Assembly (NCBI GenBank): GCA_902489955.1
Contig: CABUBY010000085.1
Span: 1 to 7,355, forward strand
Source: an uncultured Collinsella sp.
GTDB taxonomy: Bacteria; Actinomycetota; Coriobacteriia; Coriobacteriales; Coriobacteriaceae
Direction of reading: 5' to 3'
Length of the DNA: 7,355 nt
Under the pieces are notes generated by a model. That model searched no databases and was not told the DNA's origin. It saw only the letters and a program-made list of their open reading frames with translations. Both the position numbers and the translations under genes were made by a program. Shown here in pieces: positions 1-6,484 of the stretch; the stretch's first letter is position 1; every line of letters begins with the position of its first letter.

Positions 1-2108
1 TCATGAACGCGCTTAACGCCATCGTGCGCTTTGCGAGCATCATCATGATCCCGCTCGGTTTGGCGTTGTTTGCCTCGAGTGTGAGCGAGCTGTGGGATGC
101 CGCGGGAACCCCGGGCGATAGTGCGCTTTCATGGTGCTTCTCCGAGCTGTTGGCTGGTCATGTGCCTTCGTCGGCGCTGCTGTCCACGGTGGGCGCCCTG
201 CTGGGCATGATCCCGCAAGGCCTGGTGCTGCTGACCTCGTCGGTGCTCGCCATCGCCACGGTGCGCCTGGCCCGCCGCAAGGTGCTGGCGCAGCAGCTCT
301 ACTGCATCGAGACGCTCGCTCGCGTCGACGTACTGTGCCTGGACAAGACGGGCACCATTACCTCGGGTCGTATGGAGGTCGAGGGCACCTACCCGCTGCC
401 TGTTGAGGGTGTTGGCTTTGGCGTGGACTCGGACGAGGCGGCTGTTCCCGTCGATACCACAGTGCTCGATTTTGCGCTGGCTAACGTGGCACGTGCGACC
501 TCGGCCGATGCCAACGAGACATGCCAGGCGCTGCTCAACTATTACGCCGATCGCCCGGTCGAGGTGTCCGAGCCGCTGTCGGTCATTCCGTTCTCGTCCT
601 CCAAAAAGTGGAGTGGCGCGTCGTTTGCGCAGGGCTCCTATGTGATGGGTGCGGCGCAGTTTGTGCTCTCTGATCGTGCGTTTGCCCAGGTCGAGAACCG
701 TGTCGCCGAGCTTGCCGATACCTGCCGCGTGCTCGTGGTGGCGCGCGTGGACGGCTTTACGCCCGATGGCGATATGGTGGGTGAGGCCGAGCCCGTGGGC
801 TTTGTGACCATCCGCGACGAGATTCGTACCTCGGCGGCCGAGACCATCGGCTACTTTAACGAGCAGGGCGTGACCCTCAACGTGATCAGTGGCGACGACC
901 CGCGTACGGTGTCGTCGATCGCGCGCGTGGTGGGCGTGCCGGGGGCGGACGCTTATGTGGATGCCACGACGCTCGATACGCCGGCCAAGCTCGATGCCGC
1001 AGTGGACCGCTACCATGTCTTTGGTCGTGTGACCCCGCAGCAGAAGCGCGAGCTCGTGCAGGCGCTCAAGCGCCGCGAGCACACCGTGGCCATGACGGGC
1101 GACGGCGTCAACGACGTGCTGGCGCTCAAGGAGGCCGACTGCTCCGTGGCCATGGCGGCCGGCTCCGATGCCGCGCGTAACGTGGCCGAGATCGTACTCG
1201 TCGACAACGACTTTGCCTCGATGCCCGCCGTGGTGGCCGAGGGCCGTCGCTCCATCAACAACCTGCAGCGTTCGGCCTCACTGTTCCTGACCAAGACGCT
1301 GTTCTCGATGGGCCTGGCGGCGCTGTGCATTGCGCTGCCGCCGTATCCCTTCGAGCCCATCCAGATGACGCTCATCAACTTCTTCTGCATCGGCGCGCCG
1401 GGCTTTGTGTTGGGCCTGGAGCCCAACAATGCTCGCGTGAAGGGGTCGTTCCTGACAAACGTGCTCAAGCGGGCACTGCCGGCGTCGATTGCGGTCATTT
1501 TGGCCGCGGCACTCGATATCTTTGTGGCGCGCGTGTTTGGCTTTAGCCAGCTCACGCTGTCCACGATGTGCCTGCTTACGTCGTGCGCGGCGAGCGTCAG
1601 CCTGATTTGGCGCATCTCGCAGCCGCTCACGCCCTTACGTGTGGTGCTCTTTGTGTTTGTAGTCGCCGGCATCCTGGTGGGCGTTATCGGATTCCCAGAG
1701 CTGCTGTCTATTGCCAACCTGTCGATGGGCCAGATGGTTATCTTGGCTGTCATCGTGGTCTTTACCTGCTCGGTGTTCTTTAAGCTCGCCACGATGATGG
1801 ATTCGCTCAAGTCGCGTCGTCGTCATGCTGCAACTGGTTTTGGCCGCGGTGTGCGCGTCCACCTGGGTCGCGGTGGCGGCAAGGTGAGCTCGACGGGTTC
1901 GACGGCCGAGCGTTTTGCCAAGCGCTTCGCCGCCGACATGGCGCAGCGCCGTGAAGATCGCACCGCTCGCGAGGCCGAGGCCCGCGCACTCGAGGGCGTG
2001 GCCCAGGCCCAGCCCAAGAAAAAGAAGAGTACCGGAGCCAAGCGCTCTCGCGTGACCAAGTCCGCCCAAGGCATCAAAGTCTCGATGCCAAGCAAAAAGA
2101 AGAAGTAA
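1..2108 (+). CDS. P-type cation-transporting ATPase, 5'-truncated by window edge
   Basis: This is the C-terminal two thirds of a P-type ATPase, a membrane pump that couples ATP hydrolysis, through a phospho-aspartate intermediate, to cation transport. Counting from the ATG at position 3, I see two membrane helices (about 7-27 and 57-85), the second holding IPQGL (70-74). Then come the phosphorylation site DKTGT with Asp114, a nucleotide-binding region (about 120-290), SGDDPRT (296-302), and the hinge TGDGVND (365-371). Six C-terminal helices follow at about 426-446, 455-473, 491-512, 518-536, 547-564 and 575-595. The actuator domain with its TGE motif is absent, so the gene must begin upstream and the ATG at 3 is probably internal. 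IPQGL in place of IPEGL, and INFFCIGAPGF in helix 6, resemble the P-type branch that includes streptococcal CaxP-like calcium pumps, but the ion cannot be assigned from sequence alone. Residues 600-701 form an unusual tail with about 29 Lys/Arg, including two KKKK runs, and the gene ends in it. I see no clear intrinsic terminator after the TAA. Confidence is high for the family and low for the substrate. Confidence 0.95.
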   Translation, partial: MNALNAIVRFASIIMIPLGLALFASSVSELWDAAGTPGDSALSWCFSELLAGHVPSSALLSTVGALLGMIPQGLVLLTSSVLAIATVRLARRKVLAQQLYCIETLARVDVLCLDKTGTITSGRMEVEGTYPLPVEGVGFGVDSDEAAVPVDTTVLDFALANVARATSADANETCQALLNYYADRPVEVSEPLSVIPFSSSKKWSGASFAQGSYVMGAAQFVLSDRAFAQVENRVAELADTCRVLVVARVDGFTPDGDMVGEAEPVGFVTIRDEIRTSAAETIGYFNEQGVTLNVISGDDPRTVSSIARVVGVPGADAYVDATTLDTPAKLDAAVDRYHVFGRVTPQQKRELVQALKRREHTVAMTGDGVNDVLALKEADCSVAMAAGSDAARNVAEIVLVDNDFASMPAVVAEGRRSINNLQRSASLFLTKTLFSMGLAALCIALPPYPFEPIQMTLINFFCIGAPGFVLGLEPNNARVKGSFLTNVLKRALPASIAVILAAALDIFVARVFGFSQLTLSTMCLLTSCAASVSLIWRISQPLTPLRVVLFVFVVAGILVGVIGFPELLSIANLSMGQMVILAVIVVFTCSVFFKLATMMDSLKSRRRHAATGFGRGVRVHLGRGGGKVSSTGSTAERFAKRFAADMAQRREDRTAREAEARALEGVAQAQPKKKKSTGAKRSRVTKSAQGIKVSMPSKKKK

Positions 2109-2114
2109 CTACGT

Positions 2115-2166
2115 GCCCTGGCGATGTTGAATTGGTGCCTTGCTCCTGTGGGGCCGTGGCGATGTT
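2115..2166. repeat. 14-bp near-perfect direct repeat pair in the spacer
   Basis: The 14-mer GCCCTGGCGATGTT at 2115-2128 recurs as GCCGTGGCGATGTT at 2153-2166, with 13 of 14 bases identical and a 38-bp period. The second copy runs directly into the candidate -10 hexamer of the downstream gene, sharing its first T. The pair could be a tandem regulator-binding site or the remnant of a small duplication. The sequence alone does not decide between these. Confidence 0.5.
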
Positions 2167-2171
2167 ATGCT
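2163..2171 (+). promoter_or_regulatory. Candidate extended -10 promoter for the zinc-ribbon gene
   Basis: TGTTATGCT reads as an extended -10 element (TGn followed by TATGCT, four of six matches to TATAAT). It sits about 40 bp before the GTG start at 2212 and implies a transcript start near 2178. No good -35 lies at the usual distance: TTGCTC at 2140-2145 would leave a 20-bp spacer. An extended -10 can work without a strong -35. This is a motif match only. Confidence 0.35.
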
Positions 2172-2198
2172 CTAACCTCGATTGTTTGAATTGCTTCG

Positions 2199-2207
2199 AA
2201 AAGAGGA
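2199..2207 (+). promoter_or_regulatory. Ribosome binding site that sets the GTG start at 2212
   Basis: AAAAGAGGA ends four bases before GTG 2212, which is proper Shine-Dalgarno spacing. The upstream in-frame TTG at 2182 has no such site in front of it, and the Shine-Dalgarno would lie inside that longer reading frame. The GTG is therefore preferred. Confidence 0.7.
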
Positions 2208-2211
2208 TGCC

Positions 2212-3360
2212 GTGATCTGCCCGCATTGCCTTAAGACTATCGAGGACGGCGCCTCGTTCTGCCCCTACTGCAACGCCTATGTGGGTCCGGGCGATGGTCC
2301 CGAGCACACCGAGTTCGTGTTCTGCGAGGGCTGCGGTGCCCGTCTTTCTCCGCATGATCGTACGTGCCCCAAATGCGGACGCCCCGCTCCGGGTATCCTC
2401 TCCGAGGACGCGGCCGCATCCGACCTGGCAGCGGGCCGCACGGCGGGCTTTCCGCGCCTAACGCAAGAGCAGATCGATACCGAGGTGCCGCATGCGCCGG
2501 CCTCTGCCGCTGCGGTGCTTTCAGACGCCGCCGACCCCAATGAGACCTGCGTGCTGCCGGCTTTCGATAAGGATTTCGGTATCCCCAAGGTCGATATTCC
2601 CACGCCAGTTTCCCTGCATGACGATGCTCAAAAACCCAAGCGCAAGGTGCATCCCGACGAGGACGCCTATCACAAGCACAAGCGTCATATTCCCAAACCG
2701 CTCATCGTCATCGCGGTCCTTGCCGTCGTTTGCGGCGGTGCCTATTGGTTCGTGACGACCGATCCCATGGGTGTCATGCCTGGCTTCTACGACCAGTTTG
2801 GCCAAGCTGCACAGACCACCTTCCCCACGCGCCAAAAGGGCGAGGCGACTGAGGACGATACCAAGCAGGACGATTCTGCCGAGGTGGTCCAGGAAGAAAC
2901 CGTGCTCACCGATGATCAGCTCTATACTAGACTCGACGGTCTGTATCAGACCATCGTGTCCTACGGTGATGAGGACCAGATCGGCGAGGTCATCGATTCC
3001 TTTAACAACGGCTATCTCCGAACGCCGCTGTCCACCCGCCAGGAGCTGTCGCAGAGTGCCTACGCCCTGCGCGACCAGATCAAAAAGACGCAAGATGAGC
3101 TTAACAACCTTAAGTATCAGGACGATACGGTCTATGCGGACGACATCGCCCACTTAAAGCAGCTTGCCGAGTGGATGTACGAGCGTGTCGACGTGATCTG
3201 CCAGAGCTGGGATATCTCGCTGGCCATTCCCGATGGCGAGTCGATGAGTTCCCACCAAAGCGAGATCCTGGCGCCCATCGCACAGGGCGGCAACAGCGCG
3301 CTGAACCAGTACGACGCCAATGTGGGCTCCTGGAAGCCGCAGCAGCGTTCCCAAAATTAG
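2212..3360 (+). CDS. Bitopic membrane protein with two N-terminal zinc ribbons
   Basis: I do not recognise a named family for the whole protein. From the GTG start it has 382 residues and begins directly with a zinc ribbon. Cysteines 3/6 and 17/20 form one ribbon and 38/41 and 52/55 a second, both with the same CxxC-x10-CxxC spacing. A Pro/Ala/Asp-rich linker follows, then a basic His/Lys-rich stretch (about 140-162), a single membrane helix (about 164-183), and an acidic linker. The exported part, from about 232 to 350, is predicted mostly helical (QIKKTQDELNNLK and neighbours). The positive-inside rule puts the ribbons in the cytoplasm and the C-terminal domain outside. There is no cleavable signal peptide. 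Zinc-ribbon heads on membrane proteins are common in Gram-positive bacteria and usually of unknown function. The ribbons may bind protein or nucleic acid, or may only be structural. The gene has its own candidate promoter and is followed by a spacer with a separate promoter, so it may be monocistronic. Confidence 0.9.
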   Translation: MICPHCLKTIEDGASFCPYCNAYVGPGDGPEHTEFVFCEGCGARLSPHDRTCPKCGRPAPGILSEDAAASDLAAGRTAGFPRLTQEQIDTEVPHAPASAAAVLSDAADPNETCVLPAFDKDFGIPKVDIPTPVSLHDDAQKPKRKVHPDEDAYHKHKRHIPKPLIVIAVLAVVCGGAYWFVTTDPMGVMPGFYDQFGQAAQTTFPTRQKGEATEDDTKQDDSAEVVQEETVLTDDQLYTRLDGLYQTIVSYGDEDQIGEVIDSFNNGYLRTPLSTRQELSQSAYALRDQIKKTQDELNNLKYQDDTVYADDIAHLKQLAEWMYERVDVICQSWDISLAIPDGESMSSHQSEILAPIAQGGNSALNQYDANVGSWKPQQRSQN

Positions 3361-3392
3361 TTCGCCATAGTCGGCATAACCTACGTGCGCAA

Positions 3393-3422
3393 TTGATGTA
3401 AGCGCATGCTTATTGCTACAAT
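3393..3422 (+). promoter_or_regulatory. Sigma70-type promoter for the cyclophilin gene
   Basis: TTGATG (3393-3398) and TACAAT (3417-3422) are separated by 18 bp. TGC directly before the -10 also makes it an extended -10. The expected transcript start, near 3428-3430, leaves a leader of about 33 bases before ATG 3462. This also argues against the in-frame TTG at 3423, which overlaps the expected transcript start and has no Shine-Dalgarno. Short inverted arms TGCGC (3386-3390) and GCGCA (3402-3406) flank the -35. Confidence 0.65.
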
Positions 3423-3432
3423 TTGTACAAAT
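3417..3432. promoter_or_regulatory. Palindromic operator-like site over the -10 and transcript start
   Basis: ATTTGTACAAAT at 3421-3432 is a perfect 12-bp palindrome. It overlaps a second inverted pair, TACAA (3417-3421) and TTGTA (3423-3427), that includes the -10 hexamer. Two copies of ATGCTT flank the area (3406-3411 and 3433-3438). A dimeric repressor bound here would cover the -10 and start site. No regulator is encoded in the window, and I cannot assign the motif to a known family with confidence. Confidence 0.4.
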
Positions 3433-3447
3433 ATGCTTTAAACGCAC

Positions 3448-3456
3448 GAGGAAGGA
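3448..3456 (+). promoter_or_regulatory. Ribosome binding site of the cyclophilin gene
   Basis: GAGGAAGGA ends five bases before ATG 3462. It is a strong purine-rich Shine-Dalgarno and fixes the start at 3462 rather than the upstream in-frame TTG at 3423. Confidence 0.8.
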
Positions 3457-3461
3457 ACCAC

Positions 3462-4004
3462 ATGTTTGGTTTTAAGAAAGAGCTCTACACGCCCGAGTAT
3501 CAGCTTGCCGGCGACGAGTGCGCCGTTATCGAGACGTCGAAGGGTACCATCAAGGTCAAGTTTGACGGCGAGGGCGCTCCCATTCATGTCGCGAACTTCT
3601 GCGAGCTTTCTACGATGGGCTTCTATGATGGCCTTAAGTTCCATCGCTATGTGCCCGGTTTTGTCATCCAGGGCGGCGACCCCAATACCCGCGATATGTC
3701 CGGCGCCGACGTCGCCGCTGGTCTTGAGGGCCCCGACGGCATGCCCGGTACCGGTGGCCCCGGCTACTGCATCAAGGGCGAGTTTGCCACCAATCCGCGC
3801 AACAGCCATGTCGATGGTGCCCTTGCCATGGCACGCTCCATGGACCCCGATTCCGCGGGTTCGCAGTTCTACTTCTGCCTGGGCGCCCAGCATAACCTCG
3901 ATTCCGGTTACACCGTCTTTGGTACCACGGTCGAGGGTCTCGATGTGATTTCGCAGCTGCGTGCCGGCGACGAGATCGTCCATGTCGAGATCGTTCACGA
4001 GTAA
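3462..4004 (+). CDS. Cyclophilin-type peptidyl-prolyl cis-trans isomerase
   Basis: A 180-residue cyclophilin, which catalyses cis-trans isomerisation of Xaa-Pro bonds in protein folding. The fold spans about residues 20-178 and nearly fills the protein. Active-site landmarks are FHR (60-62, catalytic Arg62), PGFVIQGGD (65-73, with Phe67 and Gln70), ALAMARS (120-126), SQFYF (134-138) and the closing GYTVFG (149-154). The loop GTGGPGYCIKGEF (96-108) is typical of compact bacterial cyclophilins. The position matching human CypA Trp121 appears to be Asn145, so weak cyclosporin binding would be expected. There is no signal peptide or membrane helix, so it should be cytoplasmic; the first 20 residues are a short charged extension. 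The TAA overlaps the Shine-Dalgarno of the next gene, 11 bp ahead of its start. The two genes are therefore likely cotranscribed and perhaps translationally coupled. The gene has its own promoter. Confidence 0.96.
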   Translation: MFGFKKELYTPEYQLAGDECAVIETSKGTIKVKFDGEGAPIHVANFCELSTMGFYDGLKFHRYVPGFVIQGGDPNTRDMSGADVAAGLEGPDGMPGTGGPGYCIKGEFATNPRNSHVDGALAMARSMDPDSAGSQFYFCLGAQHNLDSGYTVFGTTVEGLDVISQLRAGDEIVHVEIVHE

Positions 4005-4010
4005 AGGGGA
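4003..4010 (+). promoter_or_regulatory. Ribosome binding site for the TTG start of the TPR gene
   Basis: AAAGGGGA ends five bases before TTG 4016 and overlaps the TAA stop (4002-4004) of the isomerase gene. The spacing supports TTG as the initiator and suggests coupling between the two genes. Confidence 0.7.
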
Positions 4011-4015
4011 CTTCC

Positions 4016-5320
4016 TTGAATAGCCAGCTGATCCAACAGGGCCGCGCCGCTTACCGCGCGGGTGATTTTTCCGCTGCAGCCCAGATGCTTGGGGCGGCAA
4101 AGACTCCCGATGAGATTATGGGCGAGGCCGATCACCTTCGTGGCAACGCCTTGATGCACCTGGGCATGTATGCCGAGGCCGCCGAGGCTTATGCTGCCGC
4201 CCTCAACGACGGCACCTACGGCAAGCGCGGCGCGCTGCTCACCAACCGCGGCAAGGCGCTCGCCGCCGTGGGCGACTACACGACGGCCGCCCAGGCGTTC
4301 TCTGCTGCTACGCAGGATGCTTCCTATGCCACGCCGTTCAAGGCCTATCTGGGCCTGGGCAATGCGCTGTTCCAGTCGGGCGATTATGCCAACGCAGGTA
4401 CTGCCTTCCGTCAGGCTGCCATCGACGGCGCCAATCCGGCTCCTGCCGCCGCACTCGGCGAGCTCGGTCGTTGCTTCATCAAGCTCGGCCGTCCGGCGGA
4501 TGCCGTGGAGACCTACCGTACGGCTATCGACTTTGCCGGTCCCCGTGACGACACGCGCGCGCTCAACGCCGGCATGGGTCAGGCGCTTTCTGCCGCCGGC
4601 CGTCCCTCCGACGCACTCGACGCCTTTAACGCCGCTACTGCCGATGGCATCTACCAGCTTACCTCCGAGCAGGCCGATGAGCTTGCCCGCGTGCACGATT
4701 CGCTTGCCGCGCTGTCTGCCCAGACGGCTATGGCCACGGCTCCGGCGCCTGCGATGGACGCTCCTGCCGTCGATCCGCTCGATCCTACGGGCGCGACCGG
4801 TCAGTTTATGCCCGATCCCTCGGACACCGGCTTCTTTACGCTGTCCGAGTCCGAGATGGTCCAGCAGGACCGTCAGGATCGTAAGCAGGCCAAGGTCCGT
4901 CGTCGCCATCGCCACACGGGTCTCAAAGTCTTCATCGTGCTGCTTCTGCTCATTTTGATTGCTGCGGGCGGTCTGGGCTTTGCCTACACGCGCGGCTTTG
5001 GCTTCCCCTCGCAGGAGTCGGTTATCACCGATCTGTTCCAGGCTGCCGGCGACGGTGACACCGCAAAGGCCGAGTCTTGCCTGGCATCGAGCCTGTCCGA
5101 GGACGCTAAGTCGATGATCATCCCCTCGATTCCGCAGGGTGCCACCGTGTCCGTCGAGGGCATGGATCAGTCCATGACCGAGACGACCGCCAAGGTGAAG
5201 GCATCGCTGTCCAAGGGCGGCGAGCAGGAGTACACCGTCAAATTCGTGCGCTCCGACAACCATATCGGCTGGGCCGTTTCCTCGCTCGATATGGATTTCT
5301 CGGCTGCTGACAACCAGTAG
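4016..5320 (+). CDS. TPR-repeat protein with single membrane anchor and exported C-terminal domain
   Basis: A 434-residue protein with no gene name that I recognise. Residues 3-210 hold about six tetratricopeptide repeats (near 3-28, 38-65, 70-100, 107-137, 143-173 and 178-210), with the usual small/aromatic pattern such as GNALFQSGDYANAGTAF. TPRs are protein-docking scaffolds. An Ala/Pro/Asp-rich linker (about 235-285) leads to a strongly basic stretch containing RRRHRH, then one membrane helix (about 303-325). The exported domain of about 110 residues starts with an SVITDLFQAAGDGDTAKAESCL-like helix segment and continues with beta-type segments ending in GWAVSSLDMDF. That pattern recalls small NTF2-like or DUF4878-type extracellular domains, which is a guess. 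The basic residues before the helix place the TPRs in the cytoplasm. It starts with TTG 11 bp after the isomerase and ends in tandem in-frame stops, TAG then TGA. It may scaffold envelope proteins near the mre locus, but this is inferred from position only. Confidence 0.92.
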   Translation: MNSQLIQQGRAAYRAGDFSAAAQMLGAAKTPDEIMGEADHLRGNALMHLGMYAEAAEAYAAALNDGTYGKRGALLTNRGKALAAVGDYTTAAQAFSAATQDASYATPFKAYLGLGNALFQSGDYANAGTAFRQAAIDGANPAPAAALGELGRCFIKLGRPADAVETYRTAIDFAGPRDDTRALNAGMGQALSAAGRPSDALDAFNAATADGIYQLTSEQADELARVHDSLAALSAQTAMATAPAPAMDAPAVDPLDPTGATGQFMPDPSDTGFFTLSESEMVQQDRQDRKQAKVRRRHRHTGLKVFIVLLLLILIAAGGLGFAYTRGFGFPSQESVITDLFQAAGDGDTAKAESCLASSLSEDAKSMIIPSIPQGATVSVEGMDQSMTETTAKVKASLSKGGEQEYTVKFVRSDNHIGWAVSSLDMDFSAADNQ

Positions 5321-5342
5321 TGACCTTATGGGATTTAGCTTT

Positions 5343-5375
5343 GCCCGGCGCTTCACCGCAAGTGAGGTGCCGGGC
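5343..5375 (+). terminator. 14-bp stem-loop after the TPR gene (possible terminator)
   Basis: Bases 5343-5356 pair with 5362-5375 around the loop CGCAA. All 14 positions pair, with two G-T wobbles, and the outer seven are GCCCGGC/GCCGGGC. This is the right place, 22 bp after the TPR stop, for ending the isomerase-TPR transcript. However, only two T follow the stem (TTGCGC), so it is not a textbook intrinsic terminator. It may act as a weak or factor-assisted terminator, or protect the 3' end. Confidence 0.5.
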
Positions 5376-5379
5376 TTGC

Positions 5380-5399
5380 GCTAGTATGATGAGCTAGTA
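5380..5399 (+). promoter_or_regulatory. mreB: Candidate mreB promoter -10 within a GCTAGTA direct repeat
   Basis: TATGAT at 5385-5390 matches TATAAT at five of six bases and lies 46 bp before the TTG start of mreB. The heptamer GCTAGTA occurs at 5380-5386 and again at 5393-5399, a 13-bp period that brackets the -10. No convincing -35 is present: the position 17 bp upstream falls in the 3' arm of the stem-loop. The call therefore rests on the -10 and its location. Readthrough from the upstream genes is the alternative. Confidence 0.35.
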
Positions 5400-5425
5400 G
5401 TTTTCCAGCAATCATCCAACACATC

Positions 5426-5430
5426 AGGAG
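5426..5430 (+). promoter_or_regulatory. mreB: Ribosome binding site that sets the TTG start of mreB
   Basis: AGGAG lies five bases before TTG 5436. The next in-frame candidates, ATG 5448 and ATG 5454, are 17 and 23 bases away, too far. The TTG is therefore favoured, giving the N-terminus MFSLMDMFFGS. Confidence 0.75.
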
Positions 5431-5435
5431 TTGCG

Positions 5436-6479
5436 TTGTTTTCTTTGATGGATATGTTCTTCGGTAGCTATGCGGGCGATCTTGCCATCGACCTCGGCAC
5501 CGCAAATACGCTTGTCTCCGTGCGCGGCAAGGGCATCGTCATTCGCGAGCCCTCTGTTGTCGCCATCGACAAGAACGACGAGCGCATCCTGGCGGTCGGT
5601 ATCGAGGCAAAGCGCATGCTCGGCCGTACGCCCGGCAACATCGTGGCCGTTCGTCCCCTGAAGGACGGCGTCATCGCCGACTTCGATGTTACCGAGGCCA
5701 TGCTTCGCTACTTTATCGATAAGGCGTCCGAGAAGCGCTATCCGTGGACCCCGCGTCCGCGCGTTGTCGTCTGCGTTCCCTCCGGCGTCACGTCGGTCGA
5801 GAAGCGTGCCGTCTTTGAGGCCACGATCCAGGCTGGCGCTCGCCAGGCCTATCTGATCGAGGAGCCCATGGCTGCCGCTATCGGCGCCGACCTGCCCGTC
5901 GAGGAGCCCACCGGCTCCATGGTCATCGACATCGGTGGCGGTACCACCGAGGTTGCCGTTATCGCTATGGGCGGCATCGTCGTCTCGCAGTCCATCCGTA
6001 TTGCAGGCGACGAGTTCGATCAGGCCATCCTCACGCACGTTCGTGATGCCTACAACCTTGCCATCGGCGAGCGTACGGCAGAGGACATCAAGATCAAGGT
6101 CGGTTCCGCCGTGCCGCTTAAGGACGAGCTCGACGTCGAGGTCAACGGCCGCGACGTGATCACCGGTCTGCCCAAGACCGTACGCATCGAGAGCGAGGAG
6201 ATTCGTCGCGCACTCAACAAGCCGCTCGACGAGATGGCCAAGGCCGTCAAGGACGCACTCGATGCCACGCCGCCCGATCTTGCCTCGGACCTTATGTACT
6301 ACGGCATTTTGCTGACTGGTGGCGGCGCGCTGCTGCGCGGTCTCGACGTGCGCCTGCGCGATGAGACCGGCGTTTCGGTCAACGTCAGCCCCACGGCGCT
6401 CGATAACGTCGTTAACGGATGTGCCCGCGTGCTCGAGGCCAATGCGTTTGATGGCGGCTTCGTCCAGACCAATGCTTAA
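5436..6479 (+). CDS. mreB: Rod shape-determining protein MreB (bacterial actin)
   Basis: MreB is the actin-like ATPase that forms membrane-bound filaments and directs lateral wall synthesis by the elongasome. The 347-residue product is full length for the family. The nucleotide-pocket motifs are in order: phosphate-1 loop DLGTANT (19-25), phosphate-2 loop DIGGGTTE (165-172), and the adenosine motif TGGGALL (294-300). Between them are the family-typical VCVPSGVT and LIEEPMAAAIGA segments. The hydrophobic N-terminus FSLMDMFF could be the short membrane-binding helix known for MreB proteins, which also supports the TTG start. It is followed by mreC after a 21-bp gap, the usual mreB-mreC order. 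A single MreB copy is visible here; paralogues elsewhere cannot be excluded. Identification is secure because all signature motifs are present without gaps. Confidence 0.98.
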   Translation: MFSLMDMFFGSYAGDLAIDLGTANTLVSVRGKGIVIREPSVVAIDKNDERILAVGIEAKRMLGRTPGNIVAVRPLKDGVIADFDVTEAMLRYFIDKASEKRYPWTPRPRVVVCVPSGVTSVEKRAVFEATIQAGARQAYLIEEPMAAAIGADLPVEEPTGSMVIDIGGGTTEVAVIAMGGIVVSQSIRIAGDEFDQAILTHVRDAYNLAIGERTAEDIKIKVGSAVPLKDELDVEVNGRDVITGLPKTVRIESEEIRRALNKPLDEMAKAVKDALDATPPDLASDLMYYGILLTGGGALLRGLDVRLRDETGVSVNVSPTALDNVVNGCARVLEANAFDGGFVQTNA

Positions 6480-6484
6480 TTTCC

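Noticed and set aside
129..1082. A 317-residue minus-strand frame (and another at 1010-1810) antisense to the ATPase
   Set aside because: The translation is rich in His, Arg and Gly with no domain, as expected from the complement of GC-biased codons. The ATPase frame is unambiguous.
2182..2211. Upstream TTG start for the zinc-ribbon protein (adds MFELLRKEDA)
   Set aside because: It has no Shine-Dalgarno, and it would place the good AAAAGAGGA site inside the gene. GTG 2212 starts the protein directly at the first zinc ribbon.
3386..3406. Inverted pair TGCGC/GCGCA as a terminator for the zinc-ribbon gene
   Set aside because: It has only five paired bases, an 11-base loop and no T-tract. It is mentioned only as arms flanking the -35.
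3423..3461. Upstream in-frame TTG start for the cyclophilin (adds MYKYALNARGRNH)
   Set aside because: It overlaps the -10 and expected transcript start and has no ribosome site. ATG 3462 has a strong one.
3995..5356. A 453-residue open frame on the minus strand, longer than the TPR gene it overlaps
   Set aside because: It is a shadow of GC-rich coding sequence. Its product is Gly/Arg/His-rich with no recognisable domain, while the + strand frame has clear TPRs, a membrane helix, and a Shine-Dalgarno with operon spacing.
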